A stretch of DNA of 64,000 bases from Pontibacter ruber (GTDB lineage Bacteria > Bacteroidota > Bacteroidia > Cytophagales > Hymenobacteraceae). Location: positions 186,001-250,000 of the forward strand of contig NZ_JALPRR010000001.1 of NCBI RefSeq assembly GCF_023630205.1. The letters are read 5' to 3'. The translations under genes and the position numbers were made by a program. Shown piece after piece: positions 43,636-52,898 of this stretch. Under the pieces are notes generated by a model. It did no database searches. It saw nothing but the letters and a program-made list of their open reading frames with translations, and had not been told where the DNA came from. Numbering within the stretch: the first letter of the stretch is position 1; each line of letters begins with the position of its first letter.

Positions 43636-44067
43636 ATGCAATATTCTGCGCCCCAAACGGAATCAAAGGCACACCTTGCCGACTTCGGCACAAGGATCGT
43701 GGCGTTTGCGCTGGATATACTTCTGCTCGCCAGTATTATTGGCGTCATGGAATATTTTACCATCAGCAGCGATGAAACGGCCATGCTCCTGAAGCCGGAA
43801 AGGTTATTACAATTTCTGCTCGGCTGGTTATACTTTGCAGGTCTGGAAAGCTCTATCTGGCAAACTACGGCCGGCAAGCACTTACTGGGGTTGCGCGTTA
43901 CGAGCACGCTTGGCAAACGCATTTCCTTTAAATGTGCTTCGATCCGTTATTTTGCCAAGGTTATCAGCGTGTTTGTGTTTATCATGCGCATGCTCTCTTC
44001 CTCTCCGCTCACATTTAAAGAGACCTTCCACGACAAGTTGGCGCACACACAGGTAGTCAAAGTATAA
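43636..44067 (+). CDS. RDD family membrane protein (paralog)
   Basis: A 143-residue protein related to the RDD protein at 41506 (F-G-T-R-I-V-A-F-A-L-D-I-L, T-A-G-K-H-L-L-G-L, F-H-D-K-L-A-H). It ends T-Q-V-V-K-V. Function is unknown. It lies 79 bp after ogt, and a loose terminator hairpin follows. Confidence 0.87.
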   Translation: MQYSAPQTESKAHLADFGTRIVAFALDILLLASIIGVMEYFTISSDETAMLLKPERLLQFLLGWLYFAGLESSIWQTTAGKHLLGLRVTSTLGKRISFKCASIRYFAKVISVFVFIMRMLSSSPLTFKETFHDKLAHTQVVKV

Positions 44068-44103
44068 AAAAAGCCCCACCTTTACTGGCGAGGGCTTTCT
44101 TGT
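44065..44103. terminator. weak terminator between RDD and histidine-phosphatase genes
   Basis: AAAGCCC with GGGCTTT and a long loop, between converging genes. Confidence 0.5.
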
Positions 44104-44124
44104 TATACTTTTTCTGACTGAAGC

Positions 44125-44700
44125 TTAGTTGCTGGGGCTGCCAAACTGGCTCATTTCCACTGTGGCTTTATCGCTTCCGTTTAGCTGCACCTTGAACAGG
44201 TAATCATACTGATTGTCCGCGATTTCCGGTATCGGGCGCTCAGCACCGAAAGCTTCTACCAAAGGCAAAATGGTATTGGAGTGGCCAGCCACTACCACGA
44301 CCTGACCCGGATGCTGCTGCTTGATCTTCTCAAACAGACCTATGAAATCATGCGCTTCGTACCGGATCACGTCCAGTTTTCGCTCGTCAGCAAGTGGCTT
44401 CAGGGTGTTTTGCGTGCGGATGTACTTGGTAGCATACAGGGCGTTCACCTCCTGGCCTTTCAGCAGTTCGCGCAGTGCCTCTGCCCTTGCTTTGCCGGTC
44501 TCTGTCAGGTCCGGGTCCTGGTTGGCCGGATCGGAGATATCTTTTTCGGCGTGGCGCACGAGGTAAACAGTAGTTGTTGCTACCTCGGCAGGGTTAGCCA
44601 TGGCAGTTGCTCCGTCTTTGTCGCTGGAAGCAGTACGGCATGATACCAGGCCCGCAACAAAAAGGACAAGGCAGAGCCTGAGCAGGTAAAATAATCGCAT
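44125..44700 (-). CDS. histidine phosphatase superfamily lipoprotein
   Basis: A 191-residue exported lipoprotein (lipobox ending at C21). The catalytic R-H-A-E motif (L-V-R-H50-A-E-K-D) is at residue 50; the second His sits in V-V-V-A-G-H-S-N-T. This is the phosphoglycerate-mutase-like/SixA branch, with a phospho-histidine intermediate. An exported form probably dephosphorylates small organic phosphates, but the substrate is unknown. It lies after the TPR gene on the same strand. Confidence 0.88.
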   Translation of the reverse strand: MRLFYLLRLCLVLFVAGLVSCRTASSDKDGATAMANPAEVATTTVYLVRHAEKDISDPANQDPDLTETGKARAEALRELLKGQEVNALYATKYIRTQNTLKPLADERKLDVIRYEAHDFIGLFEKIKQQHPGQVVVVAGHSNTILPLVEAFGAERPIPEIADNQYDYLFKVQLNGSDKATVEMSQFGSPSN

Positions 44701-44753
44701 AAGAGTAATGTTGTTTAGGTTAGGTTGATTAGTTGGTGCTCAAATTAAACAAA

Positions 44754-47633
44754 TTATGGCTTAAGTACCAACTGATCTCCTTCTGCCCGAAGTTTCTCTG
44801 CTTTGCCTTTTTTGCCTTCCTGCTCCATCAGCTGCGCCAGACTTAGCCGGGCTTCCAGCTGGTACGGGTTCGACTTCAGCGCTGCTTCGTAGGCTTTGCG
44901 CGCTTTTTTCACTTCTTTTTTAGCTTCCCATACTTTGCCGGTAGCATACAATACCTTACCGGAAACGGCAGGTGTTTCGGAAGGTGGCAGTTTCTGCAGC
45001 TCTTCGGATGCTTTTGCCGGTTCACCCAGTCCGGCATATACCAGGGCAAGCCGGTACGGCTCGTTGCGCAGTTTGCTTTTCCCCTCCAGGATCGGCTGCA
45101 CGGCGGCTTTCGCAGCATCTTTGTTGCCTAACTGCAACTGGTAATCAGCAAGGCGTACCATAAAATCCGGACGGGCAGAGCCGGCAGCTGCCAGGATGCG
45201 CTGTGCTTCCTCCAGCGTAGCGATAGCATCCTTGTACTTGCCCTGGGCGGCCAGCACATCGGCATACTGCTGGCGCAGTTCGTAATTTTGAGGTTTCTGA
45301 GCCACCAGCCTTGCCAGTACTTCTATTGTTTGCGGGGTTGTTCCGGTTGTGCCTTTCAGCCAATTTGCAAAGGCTACCGCTTCATCCCGGCGGTCGCGCA
45401 GGTAGGTAGATATGGTTGGGGCATCTTTTAAATAAGCTTCTGCCACTGCAATGGCTTCCGGCACCCTGCCATACGAGGCGTAAAACTCCCGGTAGCTCTG
45501 GTTAATGCGGGCACGTGTGAGCAGGTCGTCTTCCAATGCCAGGGCTTTATCGTATAGTATGGCTTGCTTCTCCACTGCCTCGCGTTGCGATAGTTTGCCG
45601 TCGCGGCGCATACTTTCCAGCAGCTGTGCCTCCGCCACATACACGGGAGCATAGTTCGGGTTCAGCTTTTTGCCTTTCTCCAGCCAGTCTTTTGCCTCCG
45701 AGAAAGCATTCTGTTCCTGTTTTGCAGAGGCATAGGCCATCATGGCCGGAATGTAGTTGGCATCCCAGGTAAGGGCGGTGTCCAGCAGGGCAGTAGATTT
45801 GGTGTACTCGTGCTTTGCCTGTGCCTGGTTAGCCAGGTTCAGGTATACCTGCGCCCAGTTGCTGGCCATGGCCTGTTTATCGCCTGCCAGGTATGCCCGC
45901 TGCCGCTGCACCAGCTTGTCCAAGAAAACATACAGGTCCGGGTCTTTGGCTTTCAGATCGGCAGTCGTGTTGATGGATTTGTGGTTGAGCGGATGCACTT
46001 TTACTGGCTCGAAGTATGCCGGGTAGGTCTGGGCCAGGTACTCGTGCTCGTTGTTTGCAGAATAATAGTCGAGGGTGCGGCCCTCTTTCATAGCATTATT
46101 GTAGAGTCGGCGCACCGCCCGGTTTTCTTCGTCGGTGAACACCCGCCCGTGGTACAGGTGCACGTACTCGTGCAGCACCACGTTGCGCTCCAGGAACGAT
46201 CCGCGTATCGCGTACTCGATGGCGGCTGCGCCGCTGCCTACGCCGCGGATGTCCATCCACTGGCGGTTATCAAAGGTAGTCGCCTGCCGGAAGTAAGGCG
46301 AGTTCATGGCGATGGCCAAATCGATGTGCAGCGGTGGGATCACGAACTTCTCTCCTTGTTTTGACAGGAACGGGAAGTATACGATGCTCTCGTAAAGCTG
46401 CGACCACACCATTTTCTGCACCGTTTCGCCCGGGTAGTAGTTCACATCTGGGAATACCTTGGCAAAATTCACCGGGTCTTTGATCACCGTACGCTGGATC
46501 ACCTGGTTCAGCGAGTCGTAAGCGGCCAGATAAGGCAGTTGCTTCTGCTTGATGACGGCAGCCAGCGCGTTGTGGGCAGGGCCATAGTGTTTCTTTCTGG
46601 CAAGTATACGCTGGAAGATAGCCTGCGCAGAATCAAGGCGCATGTGCCGGTCCATGTCGAAGGCCATGTAGTAGGCAGAACCGCGCAGCATTGCCGGCAG
46701 CACCGACTCCGGGTATTGTTGCTGTACTTTCTGGGCTGTTGCAAGCGCCTCCTGTACTTTGTTTTGGGAGATCAACTTGTCGGCAGGCTGCAGGGCAGCA
46801 CGCACCTGCTCATCGGTGGGGTGAATGTAGTCGGCATAGGTGAGGTTGGTATGGCCGTTGCCCCAATGCCAGTGTGTTACATAATGCAGCGGGTTCAGGG
46901 CAAGCGCCAACTCCCACTGAGCTGCCATGGCATTCAGCTGCGTTGCGTCTACACGGCGCCAGATGGCATACCCGTAGTTAAAGCGGGCATCGGCATTAAA
47001 AGGCTCCAGCGTCAGGCTGGTTACCAATGGTTTCTCGGCCTGCTCCGGCTTCTGGTCCCAGAACAGCACATCCGACTCCAGCAGGTAAGCTTCGGCGTTT
47101 TTCGGGTTCCAGCGCTGTACCTTTACTGCCCAGGCAAGCGCCTCATTGTACTTCTTCTGCAGCATCAGGATTCGGCCTACCGCCAGGGCAGCATCTTCGT
47201 CTTTCGGATTAGCCTGCAGCAACTGTTCTGCCGTTGCCAGCGCCTTTGGCAGTTCCCATGCCTGCACCTGTAGCCGGCTCTTCAGCAGCAATGCCTCCCG
47301 CAGCTTCGGCGATTTTTTCAACACCTCCGTTACCAGCGCATCAGCGGTTTTATACTCATGCTGCAGCATCGCCAGGCGGGCTTTGGCCAATTTTACCTGC
47401 GGGCTTTGTCCCGCCGAAGCCAGCACCTGGGCAGCCTCCTGCCACAGTCCTAACTTCATCATCTGGTTGGCCTTGTCCGAAGCAGAGAGTTCTTTGGATG
47501 CAACTACTCGCTCCCGCTCCTGCCTCAGCCGGGTCAGTGCCTGGTCGGTCTGGTCTGGTTGCTGGGCGAAACTTGCAATGGCGAGCAGGGTGCCGCTGAA
47601 GAAAAGGATAGGCTTTTTCAGGAACGGGTGCAT
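44754..47633 (-). CDS. exported TPR-repeat protein with embedded HExxH metallopeptidase site
   Basis: A 959-residue exported protein (signal M-H-P-F-L-K-K-P-I-L-F-F). The N-terminal half has TPR repeats (about residues 60-340), then a peptidase-MA-like segment with H488-E-Y-V-H492 (V-V-L-H-E-Y-V-H-L-Y-H-G-R). A second TPR array fills the C-terminal third. The H-E-x-x-H site suggests a zinc peptidase held between two protein-binding arrays. No substrate can be proposed. The spacer upstream (47634-47910) shows no promoter box. Confidence 0.85.
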   Translation of the reverse strand: MHPFLKKPILFFSGTLLAIASFAQQPDQTDQALTRLRQERERVVASKELSASDKANQMMKLGLWQEAAQVLASAGQSPQVKLAKARLAMLQHEYKTADALVTEVLKKSPKLREALLLKSRLQVQAWELPKALATAEQLLQANPKDEDAALAVGRILMLQKKYNEALAWAVKVQRWNPKNAEAYLLESDVLFWDQKPEQAEKPLVTSLTLEPFNADARFNYGYAIWRRVDATQLNAMAAQWELALALNPLHYVTHWHWGNGHTNLTYADYIHPTDEQVRAALQPADKLISQNKVQEALATAQKVQQQYPESVLPAMLRGSAYYMAFDMDRHMRLDSAQAIFQRILARKKHYGPAHNALAAVIKQKQLPYLAAYDSLNQVIQRTVIKDPVNFAKVFPDVNYYPGETVQKMVWSQLYESIVYFPFLSKQGEKFVIPPLHIDLAIAMNSPYFRQATTFDNRQWMDIRGVGSGAAAIEYAIRGSFLERNVVLHEYVHLYHGRVFTDEENRAVRRLYNNAMKEGRTLDYYSANNEHEYLAQTYPAYFEPVKVHPLNHKSINTTADLKAKDPDLYVFLDKLVQRQRAYLAGDKQAMASNWAQVYLNLANQAQAKHEYTKSTALLDTALTWDANYIPAMMAYASAKQEQNAFSEAKDWLEKGKKLNPNYAPVYVAEAQLLESMRRDGKLSQREAVEKQAILYDKALALEDDLLTRARINQSYREFYASYGRVPEAIAVAEAYLKDAPTISTYLRDRRDEAVAFANWLKGTTGTTPQTIEVLARLVAQKPQNYELRQQYADVLAAQGKYKDAIATLEEAQRILAAAGSARPDFMVRLADYQLQLGNKDAAKAAVQPILEGKSKLRNEPYRLALVYAGLGEPAKASEELQKLPPSETPAVSGKVLYATGKVWEAKKEVKKARKAYEAALKSNPYQLEARLSLAQLMEQEGKKGKAEKLRAEGDQLVLKP

Positions 47634-47910
47634 GATGGTGAGTGAATGGTTAGGGTGAAAATCAACGCTTTGAGAACGAGATTCAAGATAACAGCTAACA
47701 AGTATAAATCAAAGTGCTTGCAGAGGCAAGATGTCAGGAAACGATTTTACAATTCAACTATTGTCATAATAAATACAATTTTCCCATGTTAATTTTCAAA
47801 GAACTACCGTATAATCGAGGACGTTACAGGCGGATACTGCTTTTCGGCAACTGACAGATTTGTAGCGGACAAAGTATCAGTTTCAGCACCCAGTCAATTG
47901 TTACAAACAG

Positions 47911-48969
47911 ATGAGTACAAAGCGCATACTGATAACCGGTAGTGCCGGCTTCATAGGCCATCACCTGATGCAGGCATTCAGACAGAGCAACCACCAACTG
48001 ATGGGTCTGGATGCGATCAACAGCTACTATGAGCCGGAGCTAAAGTATAGCCGCCTGGCGCAGCAGGGCTTCAGCAAGCAAAGTATAACGTATGGCTCCG
48101 TTACGACAAGCACAGCTTATCAGAACCTGCAATTCGTGCAGCTGGATCTGACAGACGACCAGGGCCTGGAGAGCCTTTTCCGGAAGTATAAATTCGATGT
48201 GGTAGTGCAGCTGGCGGCACAGGCAGGCGTGCGCTATAGTATAGATAACCCGCAGGTTTACGTGGCCAGCAACCTGGTGGGCTTTGCCAACCTGCTGGAA
48301 GCCTGCCGCAAGTATAAGCCAAAGCATTTGCTCTTTGCTTCATCGAGTTCGGTTTATGGCGCCGGTCAGGAAGTGCCGTTTCATGTTGATGACCCAACCG
48401 ACGAGCCGGTGTCCTTTTATGCTGCCACGAAGAAGGCGAACGAAGTAATGGCCTACAGCTACGCGCACCTTTACCAGATTCCTACTACGGGGCTGCGCTT
48501 TTTCACGGTTTATGGCCCCTGGGGCAGGCCCGACATGGCAACCTTCAGCTTTACCAAAGCCATTCTGGAGGGCTCTCCTATCCGGGTGTTCAACAACGGC
48601 GACATGCACCGCGACTTCACCTTTGTAGACGACGTGGTAGCAGCCATAGTGAAACTGGTAGACACAGCACCGCGGAAGGTATCCAGGAAAGGCACAACGA
48701 AACCGCCTTATAAACTTTACAACATTGGCAACCACAAGCCGGTGCACCTGCTCGAACTGCTGGCCATACTGGAGCGGCTGCTCGGCAAGAAAGCCCTCAT
48801 CGAGTTACACCCGATGCAACCCGGTGATGTGAAAACAACCTACGCCGATGTGGAGGATTTGATAAAGGCGACCGGCTTCCGGCCGGACACATCCCTGGAG
48901 GAAGGTTTGCGGCAATTTGTGAACTGGTACTACCAGTATTACCAGCAGCAGTATGCGGTAGCTGTCTGA
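47911..48969 (+). CDS. UDP-glucuronate 4-epimerase-like SDR enzyme
   Basis: A 352-residue NAD-dependent extended SDR. The Rossmann motif is G-S-A-G-F-I-G, and the catalytic Y-x-x-x-K is Y-A-A-T-K. The strings R-F-F-T-V-Y-G-P-W-G-R-P-D-M-A and G-D-M-H-R-D-F-T-F-V-D-D are typical of UDP-GlcA 4-epimerases (LpsL type), which make UDP-galacturonate. Its stop abuts the stop of the converging PAP2 gene with no bases between. It opens an envelope-glycolipid cluster. Confidence 0.9.
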   Translation: MSTKRILITGSAGFIGHHLMQAFRQSNHQLMGLDAINSYYEPELKYSRLAQQGFSKQSITYGSVTTSTAYQNLQFVQLDLTDDQGLESLFRKYKFDVVVQLAAQAGVRYSIDNPQVYVASNLVGFANLLEACRKYKPKHLLFASSSSVYGAGQEVPFHVDDPTDEPVSFYAATKKANEVMAYSYAHLYQIPTTGLRFFTVYGPWGRPDMATFSFTKAILEGSPIRVFNNGDMHRDFTFVDDVVAAIVKLVDTAPRKVSRKGTTKPPYKLYNIGNHKPVHLLELLAILERLLGKKALIELHPMQPGDVKTTYADVEDLIKATGFRPDTSLEEGLRQFVNWYYQYYQQQYAVAV

Positions 48970-49689
48970 CTAAGCTTTCTCCTGAGGAGGCGGATCGATA
49001 TCGGCACGGCCATAGCGGGCTAGGTATACTTTCTCGAGTTTGCGCATGAGGTACACAGAAGCGATGAGCCAGAGTATGCCAATGGCGTAACCGGCTACCA
49101 CATCCGTGGCATAGTGCACGTTGAGGTAAATACGGCTGTAGCCAATGAGCAGGATCAGCACCGTGAGCAGCACGGTGTACAACCAGCGCCAGAAGGGAGA
49201 GCGCACCGTTTGCCAGACGATGTAAATGAGCACGCCATAAAAGGCACCACCGATCATGGCGTGGCCGCTCGGAAAGCTTAGCCCGGACTGCTCCAGCATG
49301 GCTGTTTCAGGTCTTGGACGTTCAAAAGCCCGTTTCAGTACCTGGTTCAGAACAGAGCTGGTAAGCGAGATCAGCAGAACTTTGAGGCCGTACCAGCGCA
49401 TGTGCTCAAACCACGAAAAGCCGAGCACCACCAGCGCCGGCACTACCATCAGGTACTCGGCAGAAGCAAAAAAAGAGATGAACCGCATCAAGCGGGTAAC
49501 CTCAGGCGATGTATGGCTCCGGGCAAAGGCAAACAGGGCCGTATCCAGGGAATTGTCTTTTTGAATAAAGACTTCGTGCGCCATCAGGACAAATAGAGCA
49601 ATGCAGATGAAGAACACGGCCCAGATCAGCACCAGCTCAACTGAAAGCAGGGCCAGCAGGCGCACAAATCGTTGTGTAATCGGCTTCAT
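48970..49689 (-). CDS. PAP2 family membrane phosphatase
   Basis: A 239-residue inner-membrane lipid phosphatase with six hydrophobic helices. The three PAP2 motifs are K-R-A-F-E-R-P-R-P, P-S-G-H and S-R-I-Y-L-N-V-H-Y-A-T-D. Family members hydrolyse undecaprenyl pyrophosphate or lipid A phosphates (LpxE/LpxF). It is a paralog of 53088-53810, on the opposite side of the GT operon. Its context favours a lipid A or C55 substrate. Confidence 0.92.
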   Translation of the reverse strand: MKPITQRFVRLLALLSVELVLIWAVFFICIALFVLMAHEVFIQKDNSLDTALFAFARSHTSPEVTRLMRFISFFASAEYLMVVPALVVLGFSWFEHMRWYGLKVLLISLTSSVLNQVLKRAFERPRPETAMLEQSGLSFPSGHAMIGGAFYGVLIYIVWQTVRSPFWRWLYTVLLTVLILLIGYSRIYLNVHYATDVVAGYAIGILWLIASVYLMRKLEKVYLARYGRADIDPPPQEKA

Positions 49690-49819
49690 ACAAAATTGAT
49701 GTACGTGTCTGGCAAAAACCGAGTTAGCAGCTACAGAAGCCGCTTAACCCAAAATATTACATAAGTAAACATACGCTTTATTTAACTTTTCCAGTATACA
49801 TACTATTTCAAATTATACT

Positions 49820-50566
49820 ATGAACAGTGCGGAATTAACCATTATTGTACCTGTTTTTAACGAAGAAGGCTGCCTCACCCGCTTCTGCGAAGCCATGGAT
49901 GCCTTTCTGCAACAGTCGCCCGTTGTAACGCAGGTGCTTTTTGTAAACGATGGCTCCACAGACAACAGCCTGGCTCAGATCCGGGCGATCTGCCAGAAGA
50001 AAAACGGCTACAGTTACCTTTCTCTCGACCGGAACTATGGCCTGAGCACCGCGATCAAAGCCGGGATCGATGCCATCAGCAGCCCCTACATCGGCTACAT
50101 CGATTCTGACCTGCAAACTTCACCGCTGGACTTCCTGCTGTTCTTCGAGCATTTGCCTGACTTCCAGATGGTGAACGGCATCCGCACCAAGCGCAAGGAC
50201 ACTTTCATCAAGAAGATATCCTCCCGCATTGCCAACGCTTTCCGCCGATACATGATCCAGGATGGCATTGAAGACACCGGTTGCCCGCTCAAGATCGTGG
50301 ATGCGGCCTATGCCAAGCGCGTGCCTTTCTTTGACGGCATGCACCGCTTTCTGCCGGCCCTCATCCAGTTGCAGGGGGGGCGGGTAAAACAGGTACCGGT
50401 GCAGCATTTCGAGCGTTACGCCGGTTATTCTAAGTACCACTTGTTCAACCGCCTCTGGGGTCCCCTGAACGATACGTTTGCTTTCCGGTGGATGCGCAAG
50501 CGTTACATCCGGTATCAGGTTGCAGAAAAACTGGAACATAAACCTACGCTGCATGCACAAAGCTGA
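49820..50566 (+). CDS. GT2 glycosyltransferase, polyprenyl-phosphate sugar synthase-like
   Basis: A 248-residue GT-A transferase of the DPM/ArnC branch. Motifs: I-I-V-P-V-F-N-E-E, V-N-D-G-S-T-D, the D-x-D-like D-S-D-L-Q and D-G-M-H-R-F-L-P. It lacks the C-terminal membrane helices of ArnC/GtrB, like RgtE-type or DPM1-type synthases. It probably loads a sugar on polyprenyl phosphate in the cytoplasm. It overlaps the LAB_N gene by 14 bp. Confidence 0.9.
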   Translation: MNSAELTIIVPVFNEEGCLTRFCEAMDAFLQQSPVVTQVLFVNDGSTDNSLAQIRAICQKKNGYSYLSLDRNYGLSTAIKAGIDAISSPYIGYIDSDLQTSPLDFLLFFEHLPDFQMVNGIRTKRKDTFIKKISSRIANAFRRYMIQDGIEDTGCPLKIVDAAYAKRVPFFDGMHRFLPALIQLQGGRVKQVPVQHFERYAGYSKYHLFNRLWGPLNDTFAFRWMRKRYIRYQVAEKLEHKPTLHAQS

Positions 50567-51203
50567 TCTTCTCATCTACAGTATCGGCTTGCTGGCCCAG
50601 GTACTTTTCTCGGCACGGTTGCTGGTGCAGTGGATACAATCCGAGAGGGCAGGCCGGGTGCTGTCGCCTACTTCGTTCTGGACCGCAAGTATACTTGCCT
50701 CCATGCTGCTGATGGTGTACGGCGTTCTTCGCGACGACTTGGTGATCATAGGCGGGCAACTGATCTCGTACTTTATTTACCTGCGCAACCTCAAGCTCAA
50801 GCAGCAGTGGGATCGCCTGCCCTGGCTTGTGCAGAGCATCGCCATTACATTCCCGTTCTTTGGCTTGTTCTGGATGCTGTTCAGCGATACGCACAGCTTC
50901 GCCTACATACTGGAGCACAGCAGGATCTCCGGGGCACTCATTGCGTGGGGCGGTTTGGGGCAGGTCATCTTCACGCTGCGTTTTGTGTATCAATGGTATC
51001 ATTCCGAACGGCTGCAGCAGTCGGTTATTCCGAACGGCTTCTGGCTCATCAGCCTGATCGGCAGCCTGATGATAATTTCGTATGCCATTTTCCGGCTGGA
51101 TCCGGTGTTGTTCATCGGGCAGATATTCGGTATTGTTGTGTACACCCGCAACCTGATGCTGGGCCTGCGCAGCAGCCGTGTGGCCCAGTCGGCTACCTCT
51201 TAA
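50553..51203 (+). CDS. tandem LAB_N (lipid A disaccharide synthase N-terminal) membrane protein
   Basis: A 216-residue integral membrane protein started at ATG 50553 (M-H-K-A-D-L-L-I-Y). It has two LAB_N units: the first at residues about 5-85 with V-L-F-S-A-R-L-L-V-Q-W-I-Q-S-E, the second at about 125-205 with V-I-F-T-L-R-F-V-Y-Q-W-Y-H-S-E. Each has about three helices. LAB_N is known as the N-terminus of some LpxB proteins, but here it is free-standing, doubled and in a GT2-ArnT operon. A flippase role for the polyprenyl-sugar is inferred. Confidence 0.87.
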   Translation: MHKADLLIYSIGLLAQVLFSARLLVQWIQSERAGRVLSPTSFWTASILASMLLMVYGVLRDDLVIIGGQLISYFIYLRNLKLKQQWDRLPWLVQSIAITFPFFGLFWMLFSDTHSFAYILEHSRISGALIAWGGLGQVIFTLRFVYQWYHSERLQQSVIPNGFWLISLIGSLMIISYAIFRLDPVLFIGQIFGIVVYTRNLMLGLRSSRVAQSATS

Positions 51204-51209
51204 CCGAGT

Positions 51210-52841
51210 ATGGCAGTGAAAGACATCCTGTACCAGCCCCGCACTGTCGGGCTGTTGCTTTTGCTTCTGTTCGCATTATCGCTCTACAACCTGGGCAGCT
51301 GGGGTGTGATTGAAACCAGTGAGGCACGCTATGCTGAAATAAGCCGTGAAATGCTCCTGTCGCAGCATTGGCTGCACCCGCGCCTGCTGGGTATACTTCA
51401 TTACCACAAACCAACTGCTACCTACATCATCACAGCCTTTGGTATGGAGCTGTTTGGGTTCAATCCGTTTGGTGCCCGTTTCTTTCTGCAGGTATCCTTG
51501 GTGTTGCAGGCGCTGTTGGTATACCTGCTGGGCCAGTTAATTTTCCAGGACAGGCGAACTGCTTTTACGGCACTGGTTATCTACATCACCACACTGGCTG
51601 TGCTCATTTCGGCCCGCAACCTCACCACCGACTCTTTCCTGACAACCTTTGAACTGGCTGCCATCTGGGCATGGATAAAGTATAAGAAAGACAGGAAAGC
51701 AGGGTGGCTATACTTTTTTAGTACGCTGCTGGCGCTGGCCTTCCTGACCAAGGGACCGGTAGGGCTGATTTTCCCGGTGCTGGTGGCCCTTGCCTACAAC
51801 CCGCCACCTGCTGTTCCGAGACAAAAAAGCTTTTTACCTGCCGTAACGGCCTTGCTGTTGTTTCTACTGATCGGCGGCTCCTGGTACGTGTACCTCATGC
51901 TCCAGGACAGGCAGTTTGTCGATTACTTTCTGCTGAAGCATACCGTGCAGCGATTTGTCAATCCGGAGGCTTTCAGCCGTTCCAAGCCCTGGTGGTTTTA
52001 CCTGGTGCTGGCGCCTGTGCTCAGTTTGCCCTGGTCTGCCATCCTGCTGTTCAACATCCGGAAGATCAAACTGCTACCTGCATCTCAGAAAAGGCTGTTT
52101 CTCTTTTGGGTACTCATTCCGCTGATCTTTTTCTCGTTTTCCGGTTCCAAGCTCATCCTTTACATCCTGCCCCTGTTTGCCGGGCAAGCATTATTTACAG
52201 CAGGTTTGCTGCCGCTGCTGGAGCCGGGTACAAAGAAAATGGTGTTGCGGTGGGGTACCTTATACTTTGTGGTGCTGGCTGTAGCCTTGCTGGTGGCGCC
52301 ATGGCTACCTGTTGGGGTGGTGCTTCCAACGTGGGCATACCTGTTGCCGTTGCTGATACTCGTTTTTATACTTGTCATACTTAAAAGCATGCATGGGCCG
52401 GTTATCAAGCTGCTTTATGTTTCGCTTGTTTTCACGTTGCTGCTCCTGCCCTACTCCACACACCTGCTGGAGCGCAACCCCGGTAAGTATAAAAGCGGTT
52501 CCGAAGTAGCTGCATTTTTGAAAAGCAAAGGCCTGAGCAAGCGCCCGCTGATCGTGTACGACAACCTGCTCCCTTCGCTTGCCTTCCACCTCAACCGCGA
52601 CCTGGTAACCGTGTACGACACGAACAAAAAACTGCAGCGCGAAACGCAGTTTGAAAGAGACGACCGCTGGCAACATGTGTACCTGGAGCTGCAAAAACCG
52701 GGTGGCGAAGCGGCCTTGCAAAAGCTGCTGAAACAAAATGCAGTGCTGATCCTGAAGGAGAAAATTCCCGTTAACCGGCGCTGGATGCTGCAGGGCTTTA
52801 AACAGAAGCAGGAAGTTGGGGAGTGGCAGGTATTTTACTAG
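51210..52841 (+). CDS. ArnT-like GT39 lipid glycosyltransferase
   Basis: A 543-residue membrane transferase. The first periplasmic loop has the catalytic-site region E-T-S-E-A-R-Y-A-E-I-S-R-E-M (conserved acidic residues), as in ArnT and PMT enzymes. About twelve hydrophobic helices follow, then a soluble C-terminal domain. It should move a sugar from a polyprenyl-phosphate donor to a periplasm-facing acceptor, most likely lipid A. It is the last gene of the GT2-LAB_N-GT39 operon (6-bp gap) and is followed by a terminator. Confidence 0.9.
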   Translation: MAVKDILYQPRTVGLLLLLLFALSLYNLGSWGVIETSEARYAEISREMLLSQHWLHPRLLGILHYHKPTATYIITAFGMELFGFNPFGARFFLQVSLVLQALLVYLLGQLIFQDRRTAFTALVIYITTLAVLISARNLTTDSFLTTFELAAIWAWIKYKKDRKAGWLYFFSTLLALAFLTKGPVGLIFPVLVALAYNPPPAVPRQKSFLPAVTALLLFLLIGGSWYVYLMLQDRQFVDYFLLKHTVQRFVNPEAFSRSKPWWFYLVLAPVLSLPWSAILLFNIRKIKLLPASQKRLFLFWVLIPLIFFSFSGSKLILYILPLFAGQALFTAGLLPLLEPGTKKMVLRWGTLYFVVLAVALLVAPWLPVGVVLPTWAYLLPLLILVFILVILKSMHGPVIKLLYVSLVFTLLLLPYSTHLLERNPGKYKSGSEVAAFLKSKGLSKRPLIVYDNLLPSLAFHLNRDLVTVYDTNKKLQRETQFERDDRWQHVYLELQKPGGEAALQKLLKQNAVLILKEKIPVNRRWMLQGFKQKQEVGEWQVFY

Positions 52842-52852
52842 GCGCCACAAAA

Positions 52853-52884
52853 TAAAAAAGGCCAGCTTTTCAGCTGGCCTTTTT
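52853..52884 (+). terminator. terminator after GT39 gene
   Basis: AAAAAGGCCAGCT with AGCTGGCCTTTTT, loop TTTC. It also separates the tRNA-Leu from the operon. Confidence 0.92.
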
Positions 52885-52898
52885 ACATTAAGAAAGTG

